Part shown: one piece after another, positions 26,125 through 35,039 of the stretch
Layout: each line of letters starts with the position of its first letter
How positions within the stretch are numbered: position 1 is the first letter of the stretch
Origin: Aquimarina aquimarini
GTDB lineage: Bacteria; Bacteroidota; Bacteroidia; Flavobacteriales; Flavobacteriaceae
DNA: 64,000 bases
Assembly: GCF_900299535.1 (NCBI RefSeq)
Contig: NZ_OMKE01000012.1
Coordinates: forward strand, 62,001-126,000
Direction: 5' to 3'
Program-made: the position numbers and the translations under genes
The notes under the pieces: model-generated
Seen by the model: the letters and a program-made list of their open reading frames with translations, nothing else
What the model was told of the DNA's origin: nothing
Database searches by the model: none

Positions 26125-26244
26125 TTATAGTTTGAAGTTGATGTTGAGTTTAATTGGTTTAGAATTAATTAGACTCAACAAAAACGAATGGATATTATTT
26201 ATCAAAAAAGTTAGAATTAATTTAATCATTACAAAAAAACAGAA

Positions 26245-26688
26245 ATGAATATATATAGATTTTTATATTCTTCAGATACTAGTTGGGCTGGTTTTGTTGC
26301 CAGAGTATTTGCAGGAATTGTACTATTTCCTCATGGAGCTCAAAAACTTTTAGGAATGTTTGATGGGGCGGGAGCTTCAGAAACAATCAAATTCTTTGTT
26401 GAGGTAATGAATTTGCCTTGGTTATTAGCGTGGCTTGTTATCATTATTGAGTTTTTTGGAGCCCTAGCATTGATACTTGGTTTTTTTGCAAGAATCTGGG
26501 CTATCCTAATAACAGTTCTATTTTTAGGGATCATTATAACAGTACAAGGAGAACATGGTTTTTTCATGAATTGGATGGGAAATCAACAGGGAGAAGGAGT
26601 TGAATATTCTCTATTGTTAATTGGATTGTGTGTTGTTGTAATGATTACAGACGGAGGAAAATATAGAATACTAAAATTAATTAAATAA
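26245..26688 (+). CDS. DoxX-family membrane protein
   Basis: This 147-aa protein has four hydrophobic segments and the DoxX hallmark ARVFAGIVLFPHGAQKLLG near residues 19-37. DoxX proteins sit in the inner membrane and accompany redox enzymes or sulfur metabolism; their role is usually unclear. Its stop is followed by 343 bases (26689-27031) without a gene, which should hold the promoter of the P450 operon. Confidence 0.85.
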   Translation: MNIYRFLYSSDTSWAGFVARVFAGIVLFPHGAQKLLGMFDGAGASETIKFFVEVMNLPWLLAWLVIIIEFFGALALILGFFARIWAILITVLFLGIIITVQGEHGFFMNWMGNQQGEGVEYSLLLIGLCVVVMITDGGKYRILKLIK

Positions 26689-27031
26689 TAAGGATGTTAA
26701 GTGGTTGATTGTTTCCAAAATAATTCCTTGATCAAAAAAGATATACATACCCCCTATTTTTTTTGAATATACCCACCAAGTGTATGGTTCTAATCATTAC
26801 AATATCTTATAATCAATCATAGACGTAATGACAGGGATCGTTGCAACATGAAGTTTGTTAATCTAAGTAAAGGCGATAAATAGATGTTACATAGTGTGTA
26901 GAATACTCAGCACAGTTAATTAGGAAATAAAATTAAAACCTGATGCATTCTTGCCAATATTGGATTTTCTAAGTTCATCAATAGTTTAGTGTATTGTTTA
27001 TTAAAATTAACCAATTGATAATTACATATAA

Positions 27032-28378
27032 ATGAATAAACCTAAGAAACTACCTCCTGGATTTTCAGAAAGAAATAATAACGATTTACATCTATTTAAT
27101 GAAGACCCATATAAGCTTGTAGAAGATTTAAAATCTCAGTATGGGAATATGTTTACATTAAAACTGAATAACCTAGATAATGAAAACCCTTTACCAGAGG
27201 GTGTTAATGGACGTTGGGTTTTCCTTACTCGACCAGAACATATCTCGTCTATGTATAAAGCAGAATTTAGTACATTAAGTGCTGCAGCTGCCAATCAAAT
27301 ATTTTTTGATACCAAAGAAGAATCTTTAGGATATATAGAAGGAGAGTTACACCGTACTAGACAATCTAATTTAACACGCTTGTTAAACGCAACAAAAGAC
27401 TATGTTCCTATAATACAGAAAATCGTAAGAGAAACAACTAGTAGTTGGAAAAAAGGATCTGAATTTTCATTATTTCTTGCACTGCAAAAACTAACAACTC
27501 GAGTTATAAGTACAATTATTTGTGGAAATATGCCTGAAGAAGAGCGACAGTATATTTGTTCAGAATTGTTAAAAACAGAAAATTCTAATAGCTCTAGAGA
27601 AGATATATTAGCCGCAGATGCCAATATTAGATCATTTGTAGAGGAGAAACTTGACGGGTATCTACAAGATGCCAGAATTAATAATAAAGAAGATTTATTG
27701 ACGGCTTTACTAGAGTTGGCCGATGATGGCGATACTTCTTTGACCAATGAGGTTATTCGAGATGAAGTATTTAGTTTGCTTTACACTGGATTTTCTACTA
27801 CAGCAAACACCTTGTCATGGGTGTTTCTACACATATTTAATGATAAAAAAGTGTATGAAAACCTTATGCAGGAGATTAGTGAAATAGGAGATTTAGATTT
27901 GTTAACAAAAGATTCTCTAAATAATCTTCATTATTGTGATGCAGTTATCAAAGAAACATTGCGATTACACCCTGTAACAGCGCTTAATGGAGTAAGGCTT
28001 GTAAAAAAACCTATTGAAATAGGAGAGTATTATATTCCAGAAGGAACTATTATAGTGAATTGCACTTATTTATTACAAAGATCTACAGAGTTTTATGATA
28101 GTCCAGAAATATTCTCTCCTGAACGTTTCGTAGAAAATAAACCCAAAAGTAATACCTGGACTCCTTTTGGAGGAGGAAATCGTACTTGTGTAGGTAGAGT
28201 ATTTTCTCTTAGAGAGATGAAAGTCATAATTGTTGAAGTGTTATCAAAATTTAATCTAAAATCTTTAGAAGGAATTCCAAAAGCAGCGCTTCAAGGGTTT
28301 TTTATGGCTCCAGAAAACAAAGCTCCTTTTGTTATAGAAAGTATAGTAGAAAAATATCAGTTACAGGATATAAAATAA
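27032..28378 (+). CDS. Cytochrome P450
   Basis: The 448-aa protein has the heme-binding loop FGGGNRTCVGR with the axial Cys at C386, and the ExxR motif in KETLRLHP. The I-helix oxygen-activation motif is T252-G-F-S-T-T257 where A/G-G-x-D/E-T-T/S is normal, so the acidic residue is replaced by Ser. There is no membrane anchor, so it is cytosolic and needs separate ferredoxin or flavodoxin partners. It is the first gene of a three-gene operon, 30 bp before the azoreductase gene. It probably oxidises a substrate or product of the kynurenine-type fusion enzyme. Confidence 0.9.
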   Translation: MNKPKKLPPGFSERNNNDLHLFNEDPYKLVEDLKSQYGNMFTLKLNNLDNENPLPEGVNGRWVFLTRPEHISSMYKAEFSTLSAAAANQIFFDTKEESLGYIEGELHRTRQSNLTRLLNATKDYVPIIQKIVRETTSSWKKGSEFSLFLALQKLTTRVISTIICGNMPEEERQYICSELLKTENSNSSREDILAADANIRSFVEEKLDGYLQDARINNKEDLLTALLELADDGDTSLTNEVIRDEVFSLLYTGFSTTANTLSWVFLHIFNDKKVYENLMQEISEIGDLDLLTKDSLNNLHYCDAVIKETLRLHPVTALNGVRLVKKPIEIGEYYIPEGTIIVNCTYLLQRSTEFYDSPEIFSPERFVENKPKSNTWTPFGGGNRTCVGRVFSLREMKVIIVEVLSKFNLKSLEGIPKAALQGFFMAPENKAPFVIESIVEKYQLQDIK

Positions 28379-28408
28379 TAGTAACCATAATTATAATCAC
28401 ACAAAAAT

Positions 28409-29050
28409 ATGTCACGTTTATTATATATAGAATCATCACCAAGAAAAAACGACTCATCCTCAATAGCAATTTCAAAAGAATTTATAGAAACACTCTCTAA
28501 AGAAGATTCAGATATAGAGATAGATGTGCTAGATCTTTGGGATGAGGATTTACCATCATTCAATGGTAGCGTTATTGATGCAAAATATGCGTATTTACAT
28601 GGGCAGAATCCTTCTGGACCTGGCATTGATGCTTGGCATAAAATTGAAAAAATTGTAGAGCGTTTTAAAACCGCAGATCACTATTTATTTAGCATTCCAA
28701 TGTGGAATTTTGGGATTCCCTATGTCTTAAAACATTATATAGATATTCTTGTTCAGCCAGGGTTAACTTTTCAGTTTTCACCAGAATCTGGATATACAGG
28801 AATTGTAAAAGCAAATTCTGCAACAGTTATTTATGCTCGTGGCGGTGTATATAGTACTCCAGAAATGCAAGGACTAGACTTTCAAAAAAAGTACATGGAT
28901 TTGCTTTTAGGCTTTATAGGGATAACAGATGTCAATACTATTATTTGCGAACCTACATTAGGGGAACCAGATAGTGTAGAAGAAGCTAAACAAAAAGCAG
29001 TTAAGCAAGCTAGAGAAATAGTAACAACTTTTTATAATAAAGTTAAATAA
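28409..29050 (+). CDS. FMN-dependent NADH-azoreductase / quinone reductase
   Basis: This 213-aa flavodoxin-fold protein has the phosphate loop SPRKNDSSSIAIS near residue 8 and the FMN contact IPMWNFGIPYVLKHYID near 95-110. It matches the AzoR group, which reduces quinones and azo compounds with NADH. In this operon a natural role would be reduction of quinone-imine products formed from hydroxylated kynurenine derivatives. The next gene begins 5 bp after its stop. Confidence 0.88.
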   Translation: MSRLLYIESSPRKNDSSSIAISKEFIETLSKEDSDIEIDVLDLWDEDLPSFNGSVIDAKYAYLHGQNPSGPGIDAWHKIEKIVERFKTADHYLFSIPMWNFGIPYVLKHYIDILVQPGLTFQFSPESGYTGIVKANSATVIYARGGVYSTPEMQGLDFQKKYMDLLLGFIGITDVNTIICEPTLGEPDSVEEAKQKAVKQAREIVTTFYNKVK

Positions 29051-29055
29051 ACCTT

Positions 29056-31935
29056 ATGAGAGTTATTGTTATTGGAGCAGGCCCTATAGGTTGTTTTACA
29101 GCCTTAGAGTTTGCCAAACGCGGTATAGAAGTTACTGTCTATGAAAAATCAGTTGATAAAAGAAAAAAGACAACCCATTCAGGAAGATCTTTTAATCTAA
29201 CACTATCTCATAGAGGGTTGATTAATTTAGAACCAGAGTTGGTAAGCTCACTTTATAAGAAAGGAATTCCTTTATCTCAAAGAGTAGTGCATCATGCAGA
29301 TAAAACAATTTCATATCAACCTTATGGTTTAGATGAAAATCAGCATATTTTATCAATACCAAGAAAAGTAGTTACTGATTTATTTCAAGATAGAATTGAA
29401 CAAAAAGGAGTCAAAATTAATTTTGCCCATGAATCAATCAAAGTAAACCCCTTAAAAGGTGAGGTAACAGTTTTGTCTGCTGATGGGATAAAAAACTTAA
29501 AAGCTGATCTTATTGTTGGATGTGATGGTTCAAATAGTATTGTACGCAATGAGATATCTAAAATGGGAAGCGGAACAATGTACATCAACCAAAAACCTGC
29601 ATCTCATGGCTATGTTGAGTTAAATATGCCTATGACGCAAAATGATAATTATGCGTTGTTAGACACGGTGACCGATAAAGAGAATGAAGAGAGTAGATTG
29701 CATGGTTTACATATTTGGCCTCGTGATAATTTTATTCTTTTGGCACAACCTAATATCGATAAGACATATACAACAACATTGTTTATGCCTATGGAATCCA
29801 AAGATAAAAGTGAGCCTTCTTTTGAAAACCTTACTACAAAAAAAGAGGTAGAAGAATTGTTTGCTACATTTTTTCCAGACGCATTACAGTATTTGCCAGG
29901 GCTTTGTAATGATTTTTTTAGAAATAAGATTTCCAGATTAAAAACTATAAAATGTGCTCCTTATCATTATGGAAAAAGTATTTTGTTTGGAGACTCGGCG
30001 CATACTATGGTGCCTTTTTATGGTCAAGGGATAAATTGTGGTTTTGAGGATGTAGGGCAATTTTTTAAGTTGTTTGATATGCATTATACAATGCATGATT
30101 TTGAATCTATTTTACCTAATGTGCTTAAAAGTTATTCAAAAGACCGCCATCATAATTGTAATGCAATCAATAATTTATCAGAGTTAAATCTTCAAGAATT
30201 GTCGAAACATATTGAGGATAAAGATATCCTTATGAGACGTCAAATTGAACAGAAATTGCATAAATATCATCCTGATAAATTTATACCACTTTATCATTCT
30301 GTAGCTTTTACAGATATCCCTTACAAAGTTGTAGTAGAACGTTATAAGGTGCATAGCGAGTTATTAGATCAGGTATGCCAATCCTATGATGTTAATACGC
30401 AGCAAGAAAACATTGTGAGATCGTATATCAAAAAGTATGAAGCACAAAATGATAGTATTAATTTACCGCTAGAAGATTCACTTAGTTTGATACAAACCAG
30501 TATCGATCATCTATTTGATTATTTTAAAGAATTAGAACAAAAAGAACACCCTGCTTCGTATGTTTATGATTCTGATGATACCTCAAAATATATAAAAGGT
30601 AAACAAGCAAGTATTAATCTTAGAGAGTATTACCCTCCGGAAAAAGGGACAGATTTTCGTTTGGTATTAAACGAAATATTTAATAGTGTCATAAAGAATG
30701 GGACCGTACATACCCACCCGGGTTTTATGGCGCATGTACCTTCCGGAGGTTTATTTCAATCTGCAGTAGGCGAATTTATTACTCGTGCACTTAATCGTTT
30801 TATCGGAGTTTGGATAGCTTCTCCAGGGTTGGTGCAGATAGAGACCAATGTTATTCATTGGTTTTGTGATATTGTAGGATATGATTCAAAGGCTTTTGGA
30901 TACCTTACTACAAGCGGTTCTTTGTCTAATTTTATGGGCTTATTATGTGCAAAAAATCAAATAGATAACGGTAGTGTAGATAAGTATATAGTATATACTT
31001 CATCGCAGAGTCATTTTTGTATAAAAAAGATGGCAAAAATGATGAGTCTAGTAGAGGGGCAAGTAAGAACTGTAAATGTAGATGATAATTTATCTATGGA
31101 TGTAGATCATCTTATGGAGTTGATTGTAGCAGATAAAAAACAAGGGCTTATCCCGATGTGTGTTGTTGCAACAGCTGGTACTACCAACACTGGGGCAGTA
31201 GATGATATAAAAAAAATTCATAAATATTGCCAAGAACAAAACATTTGGTTACATGTTGATGCGTGCTTAGGAGGTTTTTTTGCAATTACAGAAAGAGGAA
31301 AACAATTATTAAAAGGAATAGAATTAGCAGATTCTATTGCCGTAGATGCTCATAAATCACTCTTCTTACCTCATGGTACTGCTGGACTATTAATTAAAGA
31401 TAAACAGAAATTACGAGAGACTTTTGAGATACCTAATTCTAGTTATATGCCTGGATTCTCTCAAGAAGAAGAAATGGTTGATTTTTGTAATTATGGCCCA
31501 GAATTATCAAGAGAAACAAGAGGCTTGTCTGCTTGGTTGCCAATAAAAATGCATGGAATTGAAGGTTTTAGAAAATGCCTTGATGAAAAGCTAAATTTAG
31601 CGGCGATTCTTTCAAAAAGCTTAAAAAATATACCACAATTAGAAGTTGTGGAGTATAACACTTGCCTTCCTATTGTTATTTTTAAAATGAAACACTTTGA
31701 AGATGTAAATGAAGATGAGTTAAATCGTACTCTTTGTGAAAATATCTGTGCTCAAGGAAATATATATATAACACTAACAGAATTGCCTGCTATTGGTGTC
31801 GTCAACAGAATTTGTGTTTTACATAGCAAAACAGACAGATGTGTAGTAGAGCAATGTATAAAAGATATTGAAATAGCTGTAGATCTTTTATCTACTAAAA
31901 TAGAAAACAATAGCCGTAGTTGTGCAGTTGTTTGA
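29056..31935 (+). CDS. Kynurenine 3-monooxygenase fused to group II PLP decarboxylase
   Basis: The 959-aa protein has two enzymes in one frame. Residues about 1-455 match KMO: FAD motif IGAGPIGCF at 6-14, YGLDENQHILSIPRK, IVGCDG, LHIWPRDNF, and GDSAHTMVPFYGQGINCGFED near 313-333. After a linker, residues about 465-950 are an aromatic-amino-acid-decarboxylase-type PLP enzyme with THPGFMAHVPSGG, D735 in HVDACLGG and K767 in DAHKSLFLPHGTAG. KMO hydroxylates kynurenine with NADPH and O2, and the PLP domain would remove CO2, giving 3-hydroxykynurenamine. Normal KMO is about 450-480 aa, so both halves are full length. No frameshift is seen. The substrate is inferred from homology. Confidence 0.9.
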   Translation: MRVIVIGAGPIGCFTALEFAKRGIEVTVYEKSVDKRKKTTHSGRSFNLTLSHRGLINLEPELVSSLYKKGIPLSQRVVHHADKTISYQPYGLDENQHILSIPRKVVTDLFQDRIEQKGVKINFAHESIKVNPLKGEVTVLSADGIKNLKADLIVGCDGSNSIVRNEISKMGSGTMYINQKPASHGYVELNMPMTQNDNYALLDTVTDKENEESRLHGLHIWPRDNFILLAQPNIDKTYTTTLFMPMESKDKSEPSFENLTTKKEVEELFATFFPDALQYLPGLCNDFFRNKISRLKTIKCAPYHYGKSILFGDSAHTMVPFYGQGINCGFEDVGQFFKLFDMHYTMHDFESILPNVLKSYSKDRHHNCNAINNLSELNLQELSKHIEDKDILMRRQIEQKLHKYHPDKFIPLYHSVAFTDIPYKVVVERYKVHSELLDQVCQSYDVNTQQENIVRSYIKKYEAQNDSINLPLEDSLSLIQTSIDHLFDYFKELEQKEHPASYVYDSDDTSKYIKGKQASINLREYYPPEKGTDFRLVLNEIFNSVIKNGTVHTHPGFMAHVPSGGLFQSAVGEFITRALNRFIGVWIASPGLVQIETNVIHWFCDIVGYDSKAFGYLTTSGSLSNFMGLLCAKNQIDNGSVDKYIVYTSSQSHFCIKKMAKMMSLVEGQVRTVNVDDNLSMDVDHLMELIVADKKQGLIPMCVVATAGTTNTGAVDDIKKIHKYCQEQNIWLHVDACLGGFFAITERGKQLLKGIELADSIAVDAHKSLFLPHGTAGLLIKDKQKLRETFEIPNSSYMPGFSQEEEMVDFCNYGPELSRETRGLSAWLPIKMHGIEGFRKCLDEKLNLAAILSKSLKNIPQLEVVEYNTCLPIVIFKMKHFEDVNEDELNRTLCENICAQGNIYITLTELPAIGVVNRICVLHSKTDRCVVEQCIKDIEIAVDLLSTKIENNSRSCAVV

Positions 31936-32089
31936 TAATAGTATTAATTAAATTAGAGGGGACTGGGTTAGTTTTTTAATCCAATTGGAAGTAGAGATAT
32001 TATTCTGTTATAAGAATATGTTTCTGCTTCCTTGTCATAATTGAATATATCTAAATAGATTGATGTTTTTTAGATGATTTTATATTTAA

Positions 32090-32122
32090 CCTGTGAAGTT
32101 ACTAGCTTTGCAGGCTTTTTTT
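32090..32122 (+). terminator. Terminator of the P450-KMO operon
   Basis: A 9-bp stem with two GU-type pairs (32090-32098 with 32106-32114) is followed by seven T. It lies 155 bp after the fusion gene. The rest of 31936-32413 holds nothing else I can name and should carry the promoter of the AraC gene. Confidence 0.6.
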
Positions 32123-32413
32123 ATAAAATTAAATAATGATGCTTCAAGCGTAAGAGAAAACTTTTGCAGAAAATTTTAATTCTTTTTTTTAAATTAAGAG
32201 TTTTATTTTTTTCTCAAAAAAAAGAATTAAAGCTTCTTTTTTTGATGAATTGGATTGAATAATAATAAAAAGTATAGTTTTAAAAAGTATTTGTACAAGT
32301 AGTATAAAAATGATGGCAATGTACTTGTACGAATTTACTTTTAATAGGTATATTTGAAATAACTGAACCATGTATACACAAACCACAATCTTACGTATAA
32401 AACGCAATAATAG

Positions 32414-33397
32414 ATGGGGTTAAAATTGTATTTAAAAGATGTAGAAGACATCATGTCTGAGTTTGGTGAAAATCAATATGATGTTGACAGTGTAGGAGTA
32501 GAAGAGTTTAGTGTGTCTTACTGTTATAATTCGATAAAAGGGTGGTTTAAAGAAATTTCATTAGATAGTTTTAAAATAAGTTATGGTAATAACCAGTTAT
32601 TTGATAAAACAACCATTTTTTTTGAATATGATCAAGAAACAGTAGAAATGCATTTTACGCTTCAGGGAGAGTCATTTACATCTATTAATGCATTGCCGTA
32701 CGATTATTCAGTTAATAGTAATATGCATAATATATTTTATTGCAATGATATAAAAGGAAAAGTAGATTGGAATTCAAAAAACATGCACTTTTTTGAGATA
32801 AATCTCTCTCCAGATTTTTTTAAAAAATACCTCCCAGACGACCATTTATTTTGTAAGTTCAAAAAAATAATAGAAAATAAAAGAATAGGTTTTTTAAACC
32901 AAAGCTGCTACCCCATTACACCTCAAATGTATTTTGTTATCAATGAGATTATTAATTGCCCATGGAAAAATGGGTATAGAAAAATGTTTCTTGAAGCAAA
33001 AGTATTAGAGTTGCTGTTATTTCAAATGGATCAAATACGAGAATATGATTTAAAATCTACTACAGGTAAGATTTCTAAAACAGTCATCGAAAAAATGCAT
33101 CATGCCAAAGATATAATCTTGAGTAAATTGGGGTGTCCTATGAGTCTTTCGGATTTAGCTAGAGAAATAAACACAAATGAATGTACCTTAAAAAAAGAGT
33201 TTAAAAGTGTATTTGGAACAACCGTTTTTGGGTATATCCGAGATGTTAAAATGGAGGAAGCTAAAAATATATTGATTAGTCAGAAATTATCAGTTAACGA
33301 AGTATCAGATATAGTAGGGTATAAAAATCCACAACATTTCTCAACGGCTTTCAAACGTAAATTTGGGATTAATCCAAGTGGATTAATAAAAAAATAA
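32414..33397 (+). CDS. AraC-family transcription regulator
   Basis: This 327-aa protein has a C-terminal double HTH (about residues 230-325): CPMSLSDLAREINTNECTLKKEF and VNEVSDIVGYKNPQHFSTAFKRKFGINPS. The N-terminal 220 residues are a likely ligand-sensing domain with no close match recognised. It follows the P450-KMO operon and is a good candidate for its regulator. The family is sure; the target is inferred from position. Confidence 0.88.
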   Translation: MGLKLYLKDVEDIMSEFGENQYDVDSVGVEEFSVSYCYNSIKGWFKEISLDSFKISYGNNQLFDKTTIFFEYDQETVEMHFTLQGESFTSINALPYDYSVNSNMHNIFYCNDIKGKVDWNSKNMHFFEINLSPDFFKKYLPDDHLFCKFKKIIENKRIGFLNQSCYPITPQMYFVINEIINCPWKNGYRKMFLEAKVLELLLFQMDQIREYDLKSTTGKISKTVIEKMHHAKDIILSKLGCPMSLSDLAREINTNECTLKKEFKSVFGTTVFGYIRDVKMEEAKNILISQKLSVNEVSDIVGYKNPQHFSTAFKRKFGINPSGLIKK

Positions 33398-33595
33398 AGA
33401 TCTCTGATAAGTTTTTATCAAATTAATTTCTCTATACATAGTTTTAGAAAAATAAATTTTTGTTATACCTCCTTTTTTCAGAAACAATTAGTAAATCTAT
33501 AGGTTCTGGATATATAGTTTCTATGATCTAAATCATAAAAAAAGAAGAAGATTCCTCTGTACTTTTGGATAGACTAATTTGGTAAAAATAAAATT

Positions 33596-33934
33596 ATGAA
33601 AAAAGTATCTATACTGAAAGACCTAGAATACAAACTAGCCAAACCTAATGTGCAAATACTATTAGAAACAGAGAGTTCTAAGGAGATAAGAATAGCTATA
33701 AAAAAAGGGCAAATAATGAAGGAACATCAAACACCTTTCCCAATTATTGTTGAAATTTTTGAGGGAGAGATAGACTTTGGAGTACAAAGAACAGTCCATA
33801 ATCTCACAAAAGGAGATCTGGTAGCATTAGAAGGGGGAGTTCCTCATGATTTAGAGGCAAAAGAAAATAGCATTATACGATTAACAATTTCAAAATCTGA
33901 TACACTTAAAAGAGTAAAAGAAGTAGCTAGCTGA
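33596..33934 (+). CDS. Small cupin-domain protein
   Basis: This 112-aa single-cupin protein has the sequence KKGQIMKEHQTPFPIIVEIFEGEI and later LVALEGGVPHDLEAKE, matching the two cupin motifs with probable metal-binding His and Glu. Such proteins are small metal-binding beta-barrels, some of them sensors or isomerases. It is 198 bp after the AraC gene on the same strand. The exact role is unknown. Confidence 0.75.
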   Translation: MKKVSILKDLEYKLAKPNVQILLETESSKEIRIAIKKGQIMKEHQTPFPIIVEIFEGEIDFGVQRTVHNLTKGDLVALEGGVPHDLEAKENSIIRLTISKSDTLKRVKEVAS

Positions 33935-33986
33935 TAATCTTTGAAAAGGTCTAAAATAAAAAAAATGATGTGTAGTTCTATTTTAG

Positions 33987-34433
33987 CTATAGTAAAGATT
34001 TGATAGTGCAATTTTTAAACCTTTTTATAAATCTCCAGTTGTAATAGTGACTAGTAATTAATAATCCTGTTGCTGAAAAGTGCATTATTTTTTCTACTAG
34101 ATGGTTTTCTATAATAAAGCCTATAGCAAAAAAAGCTAATACTAATAGATAAATATAAAAAGGTAAAGATTTGTGATGATATTTTTTGTACCCGTTGTAA
34201 ATCGCAACAAAAGCAATTAATAGACTAGCTCCAACTAGAATTAGTTCATGTAATTCATTAGAAAGAAAAGGTAGTCCTATTACAGGAAAAAGGGTTATTA
34301 GTACAGGTAAAAGTATGCAGTGTAATATGCATAAGAAAGATGCTGAGATCCCTATAATATCCCAGTTTATGCGTATGGTTTTGTAAGTCATAAATATATG
34401 ATATTGATCTGTGATATTCTGTTTTTTTATCAT
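33987..34433 (-). CDS. MerC-family membrane protein
   Basis: This 148-aa protein has four membrane segments and the MerC-type Cys pair CILHC in the first of them. MerC proteins move heavy-metal ions across the inner membrane. An inner ATG at 34391 (MTYKT) is an equally good start. It is divergent from a Fur-family gene, with a perfect palindrome between the two, so a metal-responsive pairing is likely. Confidence 0.75.
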   Translation of the reverse strand: MIKKQNITDQYHIFMTYKTIRINWDIIGISASFLCILHCILLPVLITLFPVIGLPFLSNELHELILVGASLLIAFVAIYNGYKKYHHKSLPFYIYLLVLAFFAIGFIIENHLVEKIMHFSATGLLITSHYYNWRFIKRFKNCTIKSLL

Positions 34434-34534
34434 AGTTGTTTGGTGTAAATGATTGTACTTTAATAATGTCAGGACGCTATAGATATAAAAGAAGAGTGGC
34501 TGGCAATTTTTTTGTACATTTCATTAGTGTAATA

Positions 34535-34561
34535 TATTATTGCAACTATATTGCAATAATA
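34535..34561. promoter_or_regulatory. Palindromic operator, Fur-family type
   Basis: Two 11-bp arms, tattattgcaa (34535-34545) and ttgcaataata (34551-34561), are perfect inverted copies around a 5-bp centre. They sit in the promoter gap between the divergent MerC-like and Fur-family genes, 33 bp before the latter. The layout suits autoregulation by the Fur/Zur-type protein. Confidence 0.6.
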
Positions 34562-34593
34562 CAAAAAAATGTAATTTTATTACTTGCTGAACG

Positions 34594-34974
34594 ATGAAAA
34601 AAACAAGAAATACACAAAAACAAGATTTTGTACTTGATATTTTAGCAAAATCAGAACACACAATGTCGGCTGATGCCATATTAGAAGCAATGCCAATAAA
34701 GATCAATAAAACGACAGTGTATAGGATATTGGATCGTTTTGCAGAAAAAGGCAAGGTGCATTATGTAACAGGTGAAAATGGTAAGGCGTATTATGCATTA
34801 TGTAGTGATTGCGATGTAGAACATGATTTTCATAATCATATTCATTTCCAATGTAAAACCTGTGAGAAGGTTACCTGTCTATCTTATGAAATCAAGGTTC
34901 CAGAGTTAAAAAACTTTGAAGTTCAGGAAACTCAATTTCTTATGATTGGAGTCTGTGATAAATGTAAATCTTAA
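34594..34974 (+). CDS. Fur-family metal-dependent repressor (Zur/Fur type)
   Basis: This 126-aa protein has an N-terminal winged helix (about 1-75, MSADAILEAMPIKINKTTVYRILDRF) and a C-terminal metal domain with two Cys pairs (CKTCEKV and CDKCKS) plus a His-rich stretch (EHDFHNHIHF). These bind the structural zinc and the sensing metal. Zur and Fur subtypes cannot be told apart by eye. The MerC neighbour and a shared palindrome favour zinc or another soft metal. Confidence 0.88.
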   Translation: MKKTRNTQKQDFVLDILAKSEHTMSADAILEAMPIKINKTTVYRILDRFAEKGKVHYVTGENGKAYYALCSDCDVEHDFHNHIHFQCKTCEKVTCLSYEIKVPELKNFEVQETQFLMIGVCDKCKS

Positions 34975-35039
34975 TTTTTTTTATCAAAAATGATAAAACT
35001 GTAAAGGAGATGCAGATCTTCTAAGTTAATCTTATAGAA

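Noticed and set aside
31924..31935. Protein end CAVV, like a CaaX prenylation signal, on the KMO-decarboxylase fusion
   Set aside because: Bacteria of this group lack known CaaX farnesyltransferases, and four residues can match by chance.
32189..32407. 72-aa minus-strand ORF
   Set aside because: Phe/Ile/Lys-rich, overlaps the promoter region of the AraC gene and has no supporting signal; AT-rich chance frame.
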